64,000 bases of DNA from Chitinophagaceae bacterium (GTDB lineage Bacteria; Bacteroidota; Bacteroidia; Chitinophagales; Chitinophagaceae): the NCBI GenBank assembly GCA_019752295.1, contig JAIEMK010000036.1, forward strand, positions 1-64,000. Reading direction: 5' to 3'. Shown piece by piece: positions 8,915 to 16,681 of this stretch. The number at the start of each line of letters is the position of its first letter. The first letter of the stretch is position 1. The notes beneath the pieces are model-generated. The model did no database searches and was not told the DNA's origin. It saw only the letters and a program-made list of their open reading frames with translations. Both the position numbers and the translations under genes were made by a program.

Positions 8915-9622
8915 ATGAAACAAATCTCAATGCTTCTTTGCTCAGTTATTTTAATATCACTTTGTTCATTTAATGTAAATGATAAAGTGCCAACAAAATT
9001 ATATCCTTCCATTACTACTTACTTAAAAGCGGTTGAAAAGGATTTTGATAAGATTCCGGAAGAAAGAAAAATACAATTAAAAAAAATTGCACTTTATCTG
9101 CAAACAAAATTAGGAGCCGAAAAAAAAGCCGGCCTTGTTTTTATCTGTACACATAATTCCAGAAGAAGTCATATGGCTCAATTATGGGCATACGCTGCTG
9201 CAGAGTATTACGGAGTGACTGGCGTAGAAAACTATTCTGGTGGTTTAGAAACCACTGCTTTCAATGAAAGATCTGTAAGAGCACTTACTAAAGCAGGCTT
9301 TCAGATAGCTAAAAAAACAGAGGGCACAAACCCAATCTATGAAGTGAGTTATGCAAAAGATGCACCTGTTGTTAAAGCATTTTCTAAAAAATATATGGAT
9401 GCTCCAAACCCAACATCCAATTTTGCCGCTATTATGACTTGCTCTCATGCAGATAAGAATTGCCCGATTGTACAGGGTGCTTCTATAAAAATTGCAATCC
9501 CTTATGAAGATCCAAAAGATGCTGATGGCAAGCCCAATGAAACAGAAGTTTATAATGAGCGTTGTAAACAAATTGCCACAGAAGTACTCTATGCATTTTC
9601 TTTAGTCAAAAAAACCAAATAA
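8915..9622 (+). CDS. Exported ArsC-like arsenate reductase (low-MW phosphatase fold)
   Basis: A 235-residue protein. The catalytic part is the low-molecular-weight tyrosine phosphatase/ArsC fold common in Bacteroidota: P-loop CTHNSRR with nucleophile Cys78 (C-x5-R), acid EDP with Asp199, and a later C-x6-C pair (Cys176, Cys183), the same spacing as the resolving pair of thioredoxin-coupled ArsC. Unusually, it begins with a hydrophobic export signal (ISMLLCSVILISLCSFN), while relatives I know start at the KLYPSI region. Cys17 lacks a good lipobox because Leu precedes it. The next gene overlaps by one base (TAATG) and encodes a CcdA-thioredoxin protein, a fitting electron donor. I infer arsenate reduction outside the cytoplasm; a phosphatase role is the alternative. 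Confidence 0.75.
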   Translation: MKQISMLLCSVILISLCSFNVNDKVPTKLYPSITTYLKAVEKDFDKIPEERKIQLKKIALYLQTKLGAEKKAGLVFICTHNSRRSHMAQLWAYAAAEYYGVTGVENYSGGLETTAFNERSVRALTKAGFQIAKKTEGTNPIYEVSYAKDAPVVKAFSKKYMDAPNPTSNFAAIMTCSHADKNCPIVQGASIKIAIPYEDPKDADGKPNETEVYNERCKQIATEVLYAFSLVKKTK

Positions 9623-10992
9623 TGCAGCGCAAACAAATTTTATTCTTCTCAACATGCCTACTGATATTGGTTCCTGTATTTGTTTATGCATCACCAATCG
9701 AAGCAATGAATGGTTGGATGGAACAACACTTAGCTGCTAATAATTCTGGTATCAGTTCTTATTTATTTTTGTTGCTAGGGGGTATTCTAGCCAGTTTATT
9801 GCCATGTACTTATCCACTATATCCCATAACCATTAATATCCTAAAAGCAAGAGCAGGTGGAAAGAACAAATTTTTGCAGCCCATTATTTATTTTATGGGT
9901 ATTGCAACCATGTATTTTGTTTTTGGAATTATCGCTTCACTAACCGGTGGAGCTTTTAATACCATATTACATTTCCCCTTAACCAATCTAGTAATTGCAA
10001 TTATTATCTTCATCTTAGGGCTTTCTTCGATGGATTTATTATATCTGCCAATTTTTTCGGGTACATCTGCCGTGAATAGTAGTAATGGTATTACAGGAAC
10101 TTTTTTAATGGGTATGAGTGCCGGTCTGCTTTCATCTGCCTGCGTGGGTCCGGTGGTAGTTAGCATTTTAATTGGCATTGCTTCCGCAAGCAGTGCATTT
10201 TCGATTGCAATAGCATTTACCGCTGCATCAAAAATGTTGCTCTTTGGCATAGGTGTGGGACTACCATTTTTACTAATTGGTGTATTTGGAGTATCGCTTC
10301 CAAAATCGGGCAAATGGATGAAATACGTGCAAATAGCAATTGGCGGGTTGATCATCTACTTCTCTTATGTTTATTTAGAGAAAGCCCTACTTGGATATGG
10401 ATTTTCTGCAAACGCCATTCAATTAATCGGTGCTGGAATACTTATTATTCTGTACGCAACATATCATTTGCAAGGGGAAGCTATTTTAAATTATCAGAAA
10501 ACAAAAAGGTCTTTGTTGATTGTAATTGGGATTATCGGGTTTCTTTTTTTATATAAGGCATTCGTAGGTGGCTATGAACCCGGTAGCAAAATTACTGACT
10601 CCTCTTTTTCAGCAAGTAATAATGTTGAACCCAAAACTGAACAAAAGGGGCAATTGATCTGGTATTTAGATAAGGACATGGCTTATGCTGCTGCCAAAGA
10701 AAAAAGCAAGCCGGTGTTTATCGACTTTCATGCAGACTGGTGTACTAATTGTAAAGCGTTTCAAAAAACAACGCAAACTAATGCAGCACTAAATGATGCG
10801 CTAAAAAATGCGATACTACTAAAAGTATATGAGGGCTCTTCTACATTTAAAAAATACGCATCCGATCCTCGGTTTCCAGAGTTAAAGGTTGGGTTGCCAT
10901 TCTTCTTAATTACTGATAAAGATGAGAATCTTTTGTACAAAACGAATGACTATTTAAAATCGGATGAGATGATGATGTTCTTATCCAACTAA
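9622..10992 (+). CDS. CcdA/DsbD-type thiol relay with C-terminal thioredoxin domain
   Basis: A 456-residue protein: N-terminal hydrophobic segment, a CcdA-like core of about eight helices with the two transmembrane cysteines (Cys62 in LLPCTYPLYP, Cys174 in SACVGPVVV), then a periplasmic thioredoxin-like domain with ADWCTNCKAF (Cys374, Cys377). It resembles DsbD without the N-terminal immunoglobulin-like domain. Such proteins take electrons from cytoplasmic thioredoxin and pass them to exported thiol proteins. Its start overlaps the stop of the exported ArsC-like gene, which suggests that protein is the client. The CcdA-like ArsG permeases of organoarsenical operons are a possible relative, but they lack the thioredoxin domain. 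Confidence 0.85.
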   Translation: MQRKQILFFSTCLLILVPVFVYASPIEAMNGWMEQHLAANNSGISSYLFLLLGGILASLLPCTYPLYPITINILKARAGGKNKFLQPIIYFMGIATMYFVFGIIASLTGGAFNTILHFPLTNLVIAIIIFILGLSSMDLLYLPIFSGTSAVNSSNGITGTFLMGMSAGLLSSACVGPVVVSILIGIASASSAFSIAIAFTAASKMLLFGIGVGLPFLLIGVFGVSLPKSGKWMKYVQIAIGGLIIYFSYVYLEKALLGYGFSANAIQLIGAGILIILYATYHLQGEAILNYQKTKRSLLIVIGIIGFLFLYKAFVGGYEPGSKITDSSFSASNNVEPKTEQKGQLIWYLDKDMAYAAAKEKSKPVFIDFHADWCTNCKAFQKTTQTNAALNDALKNAILLKVYEGSSTFKKYASDPRFPELKVGLPFFLITDKDENLLYKTNDYLKSDEMMMFLSN

Positions 10993-11007
10993 TTCAAAAA
11001 TAATAAA

Positions 11008-11781
11008 ATGAAAATTGCGCTTTTTTCGGACGTACATTCAAACCTTCCAGCTCTGGAAGCATTTTTTGAAAGTTTAGAAAAACAGAAACCAGACGCCGTT
11101 TATTGTCTGGGCGATTTAGTGGGTTATAATATTTGGCCCAATGAAGTGGTAAACGAAATTAGAAAAAGAAAGATTCCAACTATCGCGGGAAACTATGACT
11201 TTGGTGTAGGCAGGATGAGCGATGATTGTGGTTGCGCTTATAAAACAGAAGAACAAATCGAAAATGGAAAATTGTCAATTGCTTTCACAAATAGCATTAT
11301 ACAAGATGATGAACGGACTTATTTAAGAACACTGCCAGCGCATTTGAGAATTGAATTTCAGTTCAATAAAGATCAGCTCAGCTTATTGTTGGTTCATGGG
11401 AGTCCAAGAAAAATAAATGAATATTTGTTTGAGGATAGGGAAGAAAAGAGCACCATTAGAATGTTAGAACAAGCAAATGCAGACATTCTGTGTTTCGGAC
11501 ATACGCACAAACCTTATCATCGAATTTTAAATTCGGGGAAAGACGGAGAAAATTATTTTAGACATATGATTAATCTTGGGTCGGTTGGAAAACCGAAAGA
11601 CAACGATACCCGGGGTAGTTATGCAATACTCCATATCGATGAAAATAGCACGGTTCTGAATGCGGCTAGTGTGAAGGTTGAGTTTATCAGGTTTGCTTAT
11701 GATATCGAAAAAGCTGCTCAAGCCGTTGAAAACAGTCCGTTACCAAATGTATTTGCTGATGCACTTAGAAATGCTAACTAG
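11008..11781 (+). CDS. Metallophosphoesterase (YfcE/MJ0936-like)
   Basis: A 257-residue calcineurin-like phosphoesterase with the full metal-site motif set: LFSDVHSN (D-x-H), CLGDLVGY (GD-x2-G), GNYD (GN-x-D in place of GNHD), VHGSP and CFGHTHKP. Length and architecture fit the YfcE/MJ0936 group of small cytoplasmic phosphodiesterases. It is the last gene of the acr3 block, 15 bp after the CcdA-Trx gene, and converges on the MFS gene with one base between them. What it does in arsenic resistance is not known to me; clearing aberrant arsenate esters or a phosphate-related signal are guesses. Confidence 0.85.
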   Translation: MKIALFSDVHSNLPALEAFFESLEKQKPDAVYCLGDLVGYNIWPNEVVNEIRKRKIPTIAGNYDFGVGRMSDDCGCAYKTEEQIENGKLSIAFTNSIIQDDERTYLRTLPAHLRIEFQFNKDQLSLLLVHGSPRKINEYLFEDREEKSTIRMLEQANADILCFGHTHKPYHRILNSGKDGENYFRHMINLGSVGKPKDNDTRGSYAILHIDENSTVLNAASVKVEFIRFAYDIEKAAQAVENSPLPNVFADALRNAN

Positions 11782-11782
11782 G

Positions 11783-12961
11783 TTATTTTTTGACAACCTG
11801 CGGTTTAGGGATCCACAAAAAATAAAGGGTTATTATCAGGGTTGCAATCGCAGTAGTTAATAATGCAACGGCTGCACCAAAACGAAACCAAATAAGCCCT
11901 GTCATGGAACTTGCCAGCATGGAACAAATACTTTGCAGACCGGAGAATGTTCCGATGGCTGTTGCAATATCTTTTTTATCGGTGATATTTGAGATCCAAG
12001 CTTTCGATATTCCTTCAGTTGCTGCTGCAAAAATTCCGTATAGGAAAAAAAATAAGAAAAATAAATAGAGATGATTGTTTACAGACATCCCAAAATAAAC
12101 TGTCGAAAACAAAACTAGTCCGATCATAAAAATTGTTTTTAATCCCAGTTTATCAGCGAGTACCCCTATCGGAAAAGAAAATAGTGCATAGATCAAATTG
12201 TAGAAAATATAAATTCCGATTACTGCAGTGTCGTCGATACCGGATTGCTTTGTTTTGAGAATCAGAAATAAATCCGAGCTATTGAAAACTGTAAATAGTA
12301 ATAAGCCAAATACCAGTTTTCGATAGGTAATCGGGCTTGTTTTCCAATAACCTAGAAAAGAAAAAAAGGGGGTACGGATCTTTGCGGGATGTGATGAAGG
12401 AGCCCTTTCCCTTAAATAAAAAGTGGAAGCAACGGCTAGTAATCCCGGAATAAATGCAATAAAAAAAAGGGTCTTATAATCTTTGGGATTAAAATAGAGA
12501 TAGGCAAGCGCCAGCGAGGGTCCGATAACTGCTCCTAATGTATCCATTGAACGATGAAATCCAAAAACTTTCCCCTTGGTTTCGGGACTTGCCTCCTCCG
12601 AAAGAATAGCATCTCTTGCTCCTGTTCGAATGCCTTTCCCAAACCGATCGACGGTTCGGGCAAAGAATATCCAAATCGGATAAATAAATATGGCCATCAT
12701 TGGTTTTGAGATGGCACTAAATGCATAACCAATTTGTACAAACGGAACCCGCTTGCCTGTCATATCTGATATTTTGCCAAAATAGCCCTTGCTTAATCCC
12801 GCAGTAGCTTCGGCAAGGCCTTCCAGTACTCCAATCAATACTACAGAAAAACCAATTGTCTTTAAATAAATCGGCATAATTGGGTACAGCATTTCGCTGG
12901 CCGTGTCGGTAAACAAACTCACCACCGATAAAATCCAAACCGTTTTTGTAATGGATCGCAT
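11783..12961 (-). CDS. MFS transporter of the arsenic island
   Basis: A 392-residue MFS protein with about 12 helices. The segments SLFTDTASEMLYPIMPIYL and DRFGKGIRTGARDAIL, plus GFHRSMDTLGAVIGP, mark the MJ1317-like branch, which appears in several arsenic and metal resistance islands with undefined substrate. I chose the ATG at 12961; a TTG at 12985 in frame is less convincing. It is divergent from arsR, and the perfect ArsR operator lies between the two starts, so both are likely controlled together. It is not ArsJ-like in sequence and no GAPDH gene accompanies it. Confidence 0.85.
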   Translation of the reverse strand: MRSITKTVWILSVVSLFTDTASEMLYPIMPIYLKTIGFSVVLIGVLEGLAEATAGLSKGYFGKISDMTGKRVPFVQIGYAFSAISKPMMAIFIYPIWIFFARTVDRFGKGIRTGARDAILSEEASPETKGKVFGFHRSMDTLGAVIGPSLALAYLYFNPKDYKTLFFIAFIPGLLAVASTFYLRERAPSSHPAKIRTPFFSFLGYWKTSPITYRKLVFGLLLFTVFNSSDLFLILKTKQSGIDDTAVIGIYIFYNLIYALFSFPIGVLADKLGLKTIFMIGLVLFSTVYFGMSVNNHLYLFFLFFFLYGIFAAATEGISKAWISNITDKKDIATAIGTFSGLQSICSMLASSMTGLIWFRFGAAVALLTTAIATLIITLYFLWIPKPQVVKK

Positions 12962-13047
12962 GTAAAGTAAATTTATACTAATCAAAGTGAATATTAACGC
13001 AACATAAAACCCTAATTTTAAAAATTTATTTGTTGGTTTAAAACATT

Positions 13048-13063
13048 ATCGTAATTTTACGAT
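13048..13063. promoter_or_regulatory. ArsR operator in the arsR/MFS divergent region
   Basis: ATCGTAATTTTACGAT is a perfect inverted repeat (7-bp arms, 2-bp spacer) ending four bases before the arsR ATG. It overlaps a possible Bacteroidota promoter: TTG at 13033-13035, 16 bp spacing, then TAATTTTA (close to TAnnTTTG). Binding here would block arsR and possibly the divergent MFS gene. The promoter assignment is weak because it would leave a very short leader. Confidence 0.8.
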
Positions 13064-13067
13064 TAAT

Positions 13068-13400
13068 ATGGGTGCAAGTAAAACATCAGATTATTCTCCG
13101 AAAGAAATTGCTCTGGCAAAATATGCCAAAGCATTATCGCATCCTGCAAGGGTTGCAATTCTGAATTTACTGATTAAAAGGCAAGCCTGTATTTGCGGAG
13201 ACTTGGTAGACGAATTGCCTTTGTCGCAAAGTACGGTTTCGCAACACTTGAAGGAATTGAAAGAAGCGGGTTTGATAAAAGGAGATATTGACGGCGTATC
13301 GGTATGTTATTGCATTGATCAAAAAGAATGGAAAAAAGCGAAATTGCAATTGGGTGAACTCTTTGAAACCTTTATTGAGAATAAGACTAAGTGCTGTTGA
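13068..13400 (+). CDS. arsR: ArsR-family As(III)-responsive repressor
   Basis: A 110-residue winged-helix protein. The recognition helix region [19 protein letters not shown] (51-69) is typical ArsR/SmtB, and Cys41-x-Cys43 (QACICGDL) sits where E. coli ArsR has its As(III)-binding cysteines at the start of the DNA-binding domain. Two more pairs, Cys80/Cys82 and the terminal Cys109-Cys110, could help bind metalloid. The operator just before its ATG implies autorepression. arsM and arsC follow on the same strand. This is the only transcription regulator in the island. Confidence 0.93.
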   Translation: MGASKTSDYSPKEIALAKYAKALSHPARVAILNLLIKRQACICGDLVDELPLSQSTVSQHLKELKEAGLIKGDIDGVSVCYCIDQKEWKKAKLQLGELFETFIENKTKCC

Positions 13401-13418
13401 TTTTTTTTGAATTCAATC

Positions 13419-13434
13419 ATCGGTATATTACGAT
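13419..13434. promoter_or_regulatory. ArsR-type operator before arsM
   Basis: ATCGGTATATTACGAT matches the arsR operator at 13 of 16 positions; the right arm is perfect and the left arm degenerate. It lies between arsR and arsM, ending 25 bp before the arsM ATG, and suggests an extra regulated promoter for arsM-arsC. Confidence 0.6.
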
Positions 13435-13459
13435 ATTACAAACAACTAAAATAAATTTT

Positions 13460-14311
13460 ATGCAAACAGACGAACAACTAAAAGACATAGTCAGACAGAA
13501 ATACAGTGAGATTGCACTGCAGGACAAAGGAACCAATATGTCGTCTTGCTGCGGAGCAGGTGGCTGTTCTACAGAAGTATATAACATTATGAGTGATGAT
13601 TATACTAGTCTGAAAGGATATAATGCCGATGCTGATCTGGGTTTGGGTTGCGGCCTACCCACTCAATTTGCTAAAATCAAAAAAGGTGATACCGTAATTG
13701 ATTTAGGCAGTGGTGCCGGAAACGATTGTTTTATAGCCCGACACGAAACTGGTGATGCGGGTAAAGTAATCGGTATAGATTTTACTCCTGCAATGATTGA
13801 AAGAGCAAGAACAAATGCCGAAGCTAGAGGCTTCAACAATGTTGAATTCAGGCAAGGTGATATTGAACATATGCCTATTGGTGCAAATATTGCAGATGTA
13901 GTGGTAAGCAACTGTGTGTTGAATCTGGTTCCCAATAAGGATGGTGTTTTCAAAGAAATATATAGGGTATTGAAACCTGGAGGACATTTTAGCATTAGTG
14001 ATGTAGTACTTTTGGGAGCATTGCCGGAAGACCTGAGAAAAGACGCTGAAATGTATGCGGGTTGTGTTGCAGGCGCCATACAGAAAGAAGTTTATTTGGA
14101 ATTAATTAAGGCGAATGGTTTTGAGAATATTGTGTTGCAAAAAGAAAAACCAATTGTAATTCCTGACGACATTTTAATCAATTATCTAACTAAAGAACAA
14201 ATCCAATCTTTTAAAACAGGAAGCACCGGAATATTCAGCATTACTGTTTTTGCTCAAAAACCTTTAACTGAAAAAAAATCTTGCTGTGAGCCAGGTTCTG
14301 GCTGTTGCTAA
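13460..14311 (+). CDS. arsM: As(III) S-adenosylmethionine methyltransferase ArsM
   Basis: A 283-residue methyltransferase with SAM motif I DLGSGAGND (81-89). All four cysteine positions used by ArsM are present: an N-terminal cluster SSCCGAGGC (Cys30/31/36), GLGCGLP (Cys64), SNCVLNL (Cys152) and AGCVAGAI (Cys202). ArsM converts As(III) to methylated, partly volatile species in the cytoplasm. I start at the ATG at 13460; a longer frame back into arsR has no support. An added tail SCCEPGSGCC ends the protein and may act as an arsenic-binding arm. It sits between arsR and arsC (12 bp gap). Confidence 0.95.
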   Translation: MQTDEQLKDIVRQKYSEIALQDKGTNMSSCCGAGGCSTEVYNIMSDDYTSLKGYNADADLGLGCGLPTQFAKIKKGDTVIDLGSGAGNDCFIARHETGDAGKVIGIDFTPAMIERARTNAEARGFNNVEFRQGDIEHMPIGANIADVVVSNCVLNLVPNKDGVFKEIYRVLKPGGHFSISDVVLLGALPEDLRKDAEMYAGCVAGAIQKEVYLELIKANGFENIVLQKEKPIVIPDDILINYLTKEQIQSFKTGSTGIFSITVFAQKPLTEKKSCCEPGSGCC

Positions 14312-14323
14312 AATTGAAAAAAT

Positions 14324-14737
14324 ATGAAGAAAGTATTAGTATTATGTACAGGCAATAGTTGCAGAAGTCAGATTGCACATGGTTATCTAAAACATTTTGC
14401 GGGCGACAAAGCCGAGATTTACAGTGCGGGGGTAGAAACACATGGCGTTAATCCCAAAGCAATTGCTACGATGAAAGAAGATGGCATTGATATCTCCGGT
14501 CACACTTCAAATAATGTACTAGAATATCAGGGTATTGATTTTGATTATGTGATTACGGTTTGCGACAATGCTAAAGAAAGGTGTCCGTATTTTCCAAGCA
14601 AGGCCGAGAAATTTCATTATAACTTCCCCGACCCGGCAAAAGCTAGCGGTACAGAGGAAGCCATTAAAAGGGAATTTGCACAGGTAAGGGAACTGATCAA
14701 GAAGTATTGTCTTGAATTTGTGAAAGAGCATTTGTAA
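14324..14737 (+). CDS. arsC: Thioredoxin-coupled arsenate reductase ArsC
   Basis: A 137-residue cytoplasmic enzyme of the pI258 type. The P-loop CTGNSCRSQ holds the nucleophile Cys8, TVCDNAKERC holds the resolving pair Cys80 and Cys87 (C-x6-C), and FPDP holds the general acid Asp103. It reduces As(V) to As(III), which ArsM can methylate or ACR3 export. No signal peptide, in contrast to the ArsC-like protein at 8915. Last gene of the arsR-arsM-arsC block. Confidence 0.95.
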   Translation: MKKVLVLCTGNSCRSQIAHGYLKHFAGDKAEIYSAGVETHGVNPKAIATMKEDGIDISGHTSNNVLEYQGIDFDYVITVCDNAKERCPYFPSKAEKFHYNFPDPAKASGTEEAIKREFAQVRELIKKYCLEFVKEHL

Positions 14738-14783
14738 AAAATATACGTTGCTTACTAATAACTCATTTTTGAATTTGAATGGC

Positions 14784-14819
14784 ACGCGGATGACGTGGAT
14801 TAAACAGATTTACGCGGAT
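14784..14819. repeat. Short degenerate ACGCGGAT repeats
   Basis: Three close copies of an octamer, ACGCGGAT (14784), ACGTGGAT (14793) and ACGCGGAT (14812), in the intergenic space after arsC. Similar tandem scraps are seen between genes in other Bacteroidota; no function is evident. Confidence 0.5.
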
Positions 14820-14869
14820 TTTTTATTCTTCTTCAATTTTGACTTTTGAATTTTAATTTTTGACTTAAA

Positions 14870-14896
14870 AAGCCGCCTCATAAAAACGGGCGGCTT
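14870..14896 (-). terminator. Terminator of the lipoprotein gene
   Basis: An 8-bp GC-rich stem, AAGCCGCC (14870-14877) with GGCGGCTT (14889-14896). Read on the minus strand it is followed by a short U-run (TTTTTAAG), placing it 22 bp after the stop of the lipoprotein gene. It may also stop read-through from arsC. Confidence 0.8.
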
Positions 14897-14917
14897 CTTA
14901 TTTCAGTGAAGAAAATA

Positions 14918-15619
14918 TTATTGTCTGAATGATGCTATTAAACTTTTTGCTGTGCGTCGTACAAATTCTTCCATTGTATTAATTTCTACGGTTTCTCTCA
15001 ATTCAATTTTTTGATTTTTTTTGGTCCCTGTAAACTTAAATACACCCAATTCGCATCCGTCGGGGCAGGGCTTATAATTAAATTTATAGGTTCCTGCTAT
15101 CTCATTATTTTTTACAAGAATTACTTTATACTCAGCCGATGCGCCTTTTTCTTTGTAATTAATATTGCCAATTGTTTCAACTTCTTTTTTTGAAGTAACG
15201 GTTGTGATTTTATTTGTTGAGTAAGTAACAGAGGGGTCAATATTTACCACTTCGAGAATAATATCCGTATTGGTTAGCTCTTTAATTTTTGAATAATCAG
15301 AAGTCTGTGATTTGCTCAATAATTCGTTGAAAAGTCCCCTGTCTCTAACACTATAATTTTCTCTTAGCAATTCTTTTTCGATGGTATTGTACAGAACATC
15401 ATTGTTTTTGTTGGTACTTGTATTACTGGTAGCCTTATCGTTATTATTAGGCACTCTTAATACAATGTTGGGGTTTCTATTTTCCCTGAAAAAGCTTTTC
15501 AGATTGGGGTTAGCATAGGTTTCGTCGGGAACGGTTGGGAATTTAATAATTTGCTTTCCGGCAGTACAGCCTGTAAGCAGAATAACAACCAGAAAAACAA
15601 TCGCAGAAGAATGTCTCAT
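14918..15619 (-). CDS. Lipoprotein of unknown function
   Basis: A 233-residue protein with an n-region (RHSS), hydrophobic core and lipobox LTGC, so it should be lipidated at Cys18. The body has a low-complexity Asn/Thr/Ser stretch (about 60-72), then YNTIEKELLRENYSVRDRG and KELTNTDIILEV, a pattern reminiscent of CsgG/TolB-N-like alpha/beta domains, but this is only a resemblance. It is transcribed alone, convergent with arsC, and ends at a clear terminator. No function can be named. Confidence 0.8.
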   Translation of the reverse strand: MRHSSAIVFLVVILLTGCTAGKQIIKFPTVPDETYANPNLKSFFRENRNPNIVLRVPNNNDKATSNTSTNKNNDVLYNTIEKELLRENYSVRDRGLFNELLSKSQTSDYSKIKELTNTDIILEVVNIDPSVTYSTNKITTVTSKKEVETIGNINYKEKGASAEYKVILVKNNEIAGTYKFNYKPCPDGCELGVFKFTGTKKNQKIELRETVEINTMEEFVRRTAKSLIASFRQ

Positions 15620-15906
15620 GTGTTAAAATTTAATATTTATAAAAAGATCTATGACAATTAGGTCCTAACTAAAGTTAACTATAATTTAATCACCAATAAA
15701 ATATAGTATTTTTTCCATTATCAGTTATTTCAAATTCAGAAGTCGGTTATATCCAGCCTCATGGTGGGACTTATTAAATAAAAGGAAGTTGGTTTATATT
15801 ACCGGCTCAGCGGATACTCATAAAATTTTTCTGCTATTAGGTTCCCAGATGATAAATTAATAAGTTGTAAATTTTATATTTAGGCAAAATCAATAAATAT
15901 TAAGAC

Positions 15907-16614
15907 ATGAAAAATCAGTTTTTACCCGCTGCTTCCGTTGGAACATTTTTCATAGCAATTTTAATAGTTTGCTTTACATCCGTTGCATCCAATGCGCAAG
16001 AAAATACAACAAAATGGACTCCTGAGCAGCAAAAAGAGCTCTTTAGTTATTGCGAAAAACCTTTATTGATAAAACAGTTAAAGATATCGGAAGACAATGC
16101 CGAAAAAATCGGGCAGATTAACTATTGGGCAACATTGCAGAAAATAAAAATACAGGAAAACACCAACGACACATTTGCTACTGCTAAAGAAGTTGATGAA
16201 GCGGTAGTTAAAAAATATAAATCATTGTCGCTCTCTGGCGAGCAATTAAAAGTTTTAGTTGATAAAATGGCAGGGATTGGTAGTACCGAGCCATGCCCTT
16301 TGATTACACTAAATTATCATCCGGTTTACGACAGCATGGCAAAACCACAGATAATTCTACTGTATAAAACCCGATACCGGAAGCAGATGATTGAGAAAAT
16401 TCCCATCAACGGGAGGCAGGCAGACCAATTGATTGATGCTGCAGTTTGGAAAGAAAAAGAATCTTTGGCAATCTCTAAGCTGCCTGCTTCGGATTTTAAC
16501 AGGATTCGTAAGACCGTTGAGATGAACAATATGATGGAAAGGAAATTTAAACTAATGGATATTACAGACCAGCAAAAAGAAAGCGCCATTAATTTTCTCA
16601 ACCAATTACAATAA
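15907..16614 (+). CDS. Secreted protein of unknown function with a repeated half
   Basis: A 235-residue protein with signal peptide ending SVASNAQ. Two halves look alike: KKYKSLSLSGEQLKVLVD (about 101-118) resembles ERKFKLMDITDQQKESAIN near the end, and each is preceded by a helix-rich stretch (LLIKQLKISEDNAEKI; QMIEKIPINGRQADQL). The [IL][ST]xxQ pattern recalls Spy/CpxP helical proteins, but no family is assigned. The 287 bp before it, divergent from the lipoprotein gene, hold no gene I can see. The S10 peptidase gene follows after 67 bp. Confidence 0.8.
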   Translation: MKNQFLPAASVGTFFIAILIVCFTSVASNAQENTTKWTPEQQKELFSYCEKPLLIKQLKISEDNAEKIGQINYWATLQKIKIQENTNDTFATAKEVDEAVVKKYKSLSLSGEQLKVLVDKMAGIGSTEPCPLITLNYHPVYDSMAKPQIILLYKTRYRKQMIEKIPINGRQADQLIDAAVWKEKESLAISKLPASDFNRIRKTVEMNNMMERKFKLMDITDQQKESAINFLNQLQ

Positions 16615-16681
16615 TTTAACTAATTATACTTTCCATTTATTAGTTTTATTTGTTATCTTTCTTGCCATTTAAAACTAAACT

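Noticed and set aside
9622-10992. ArsG organoarsenical permease
   Set aside because: The helices look CcdA/DsbD-like, and the fused thioredoxin domain with WCTNC fits a thiol relay better; kept only as an alternative.
13391-13459. Upstream extension of arsM overlapping arsR
   Set aside because: The added residues are unlike ArsM starts, and the stretch holds the third operator; the ATG at 13460 fits the family.
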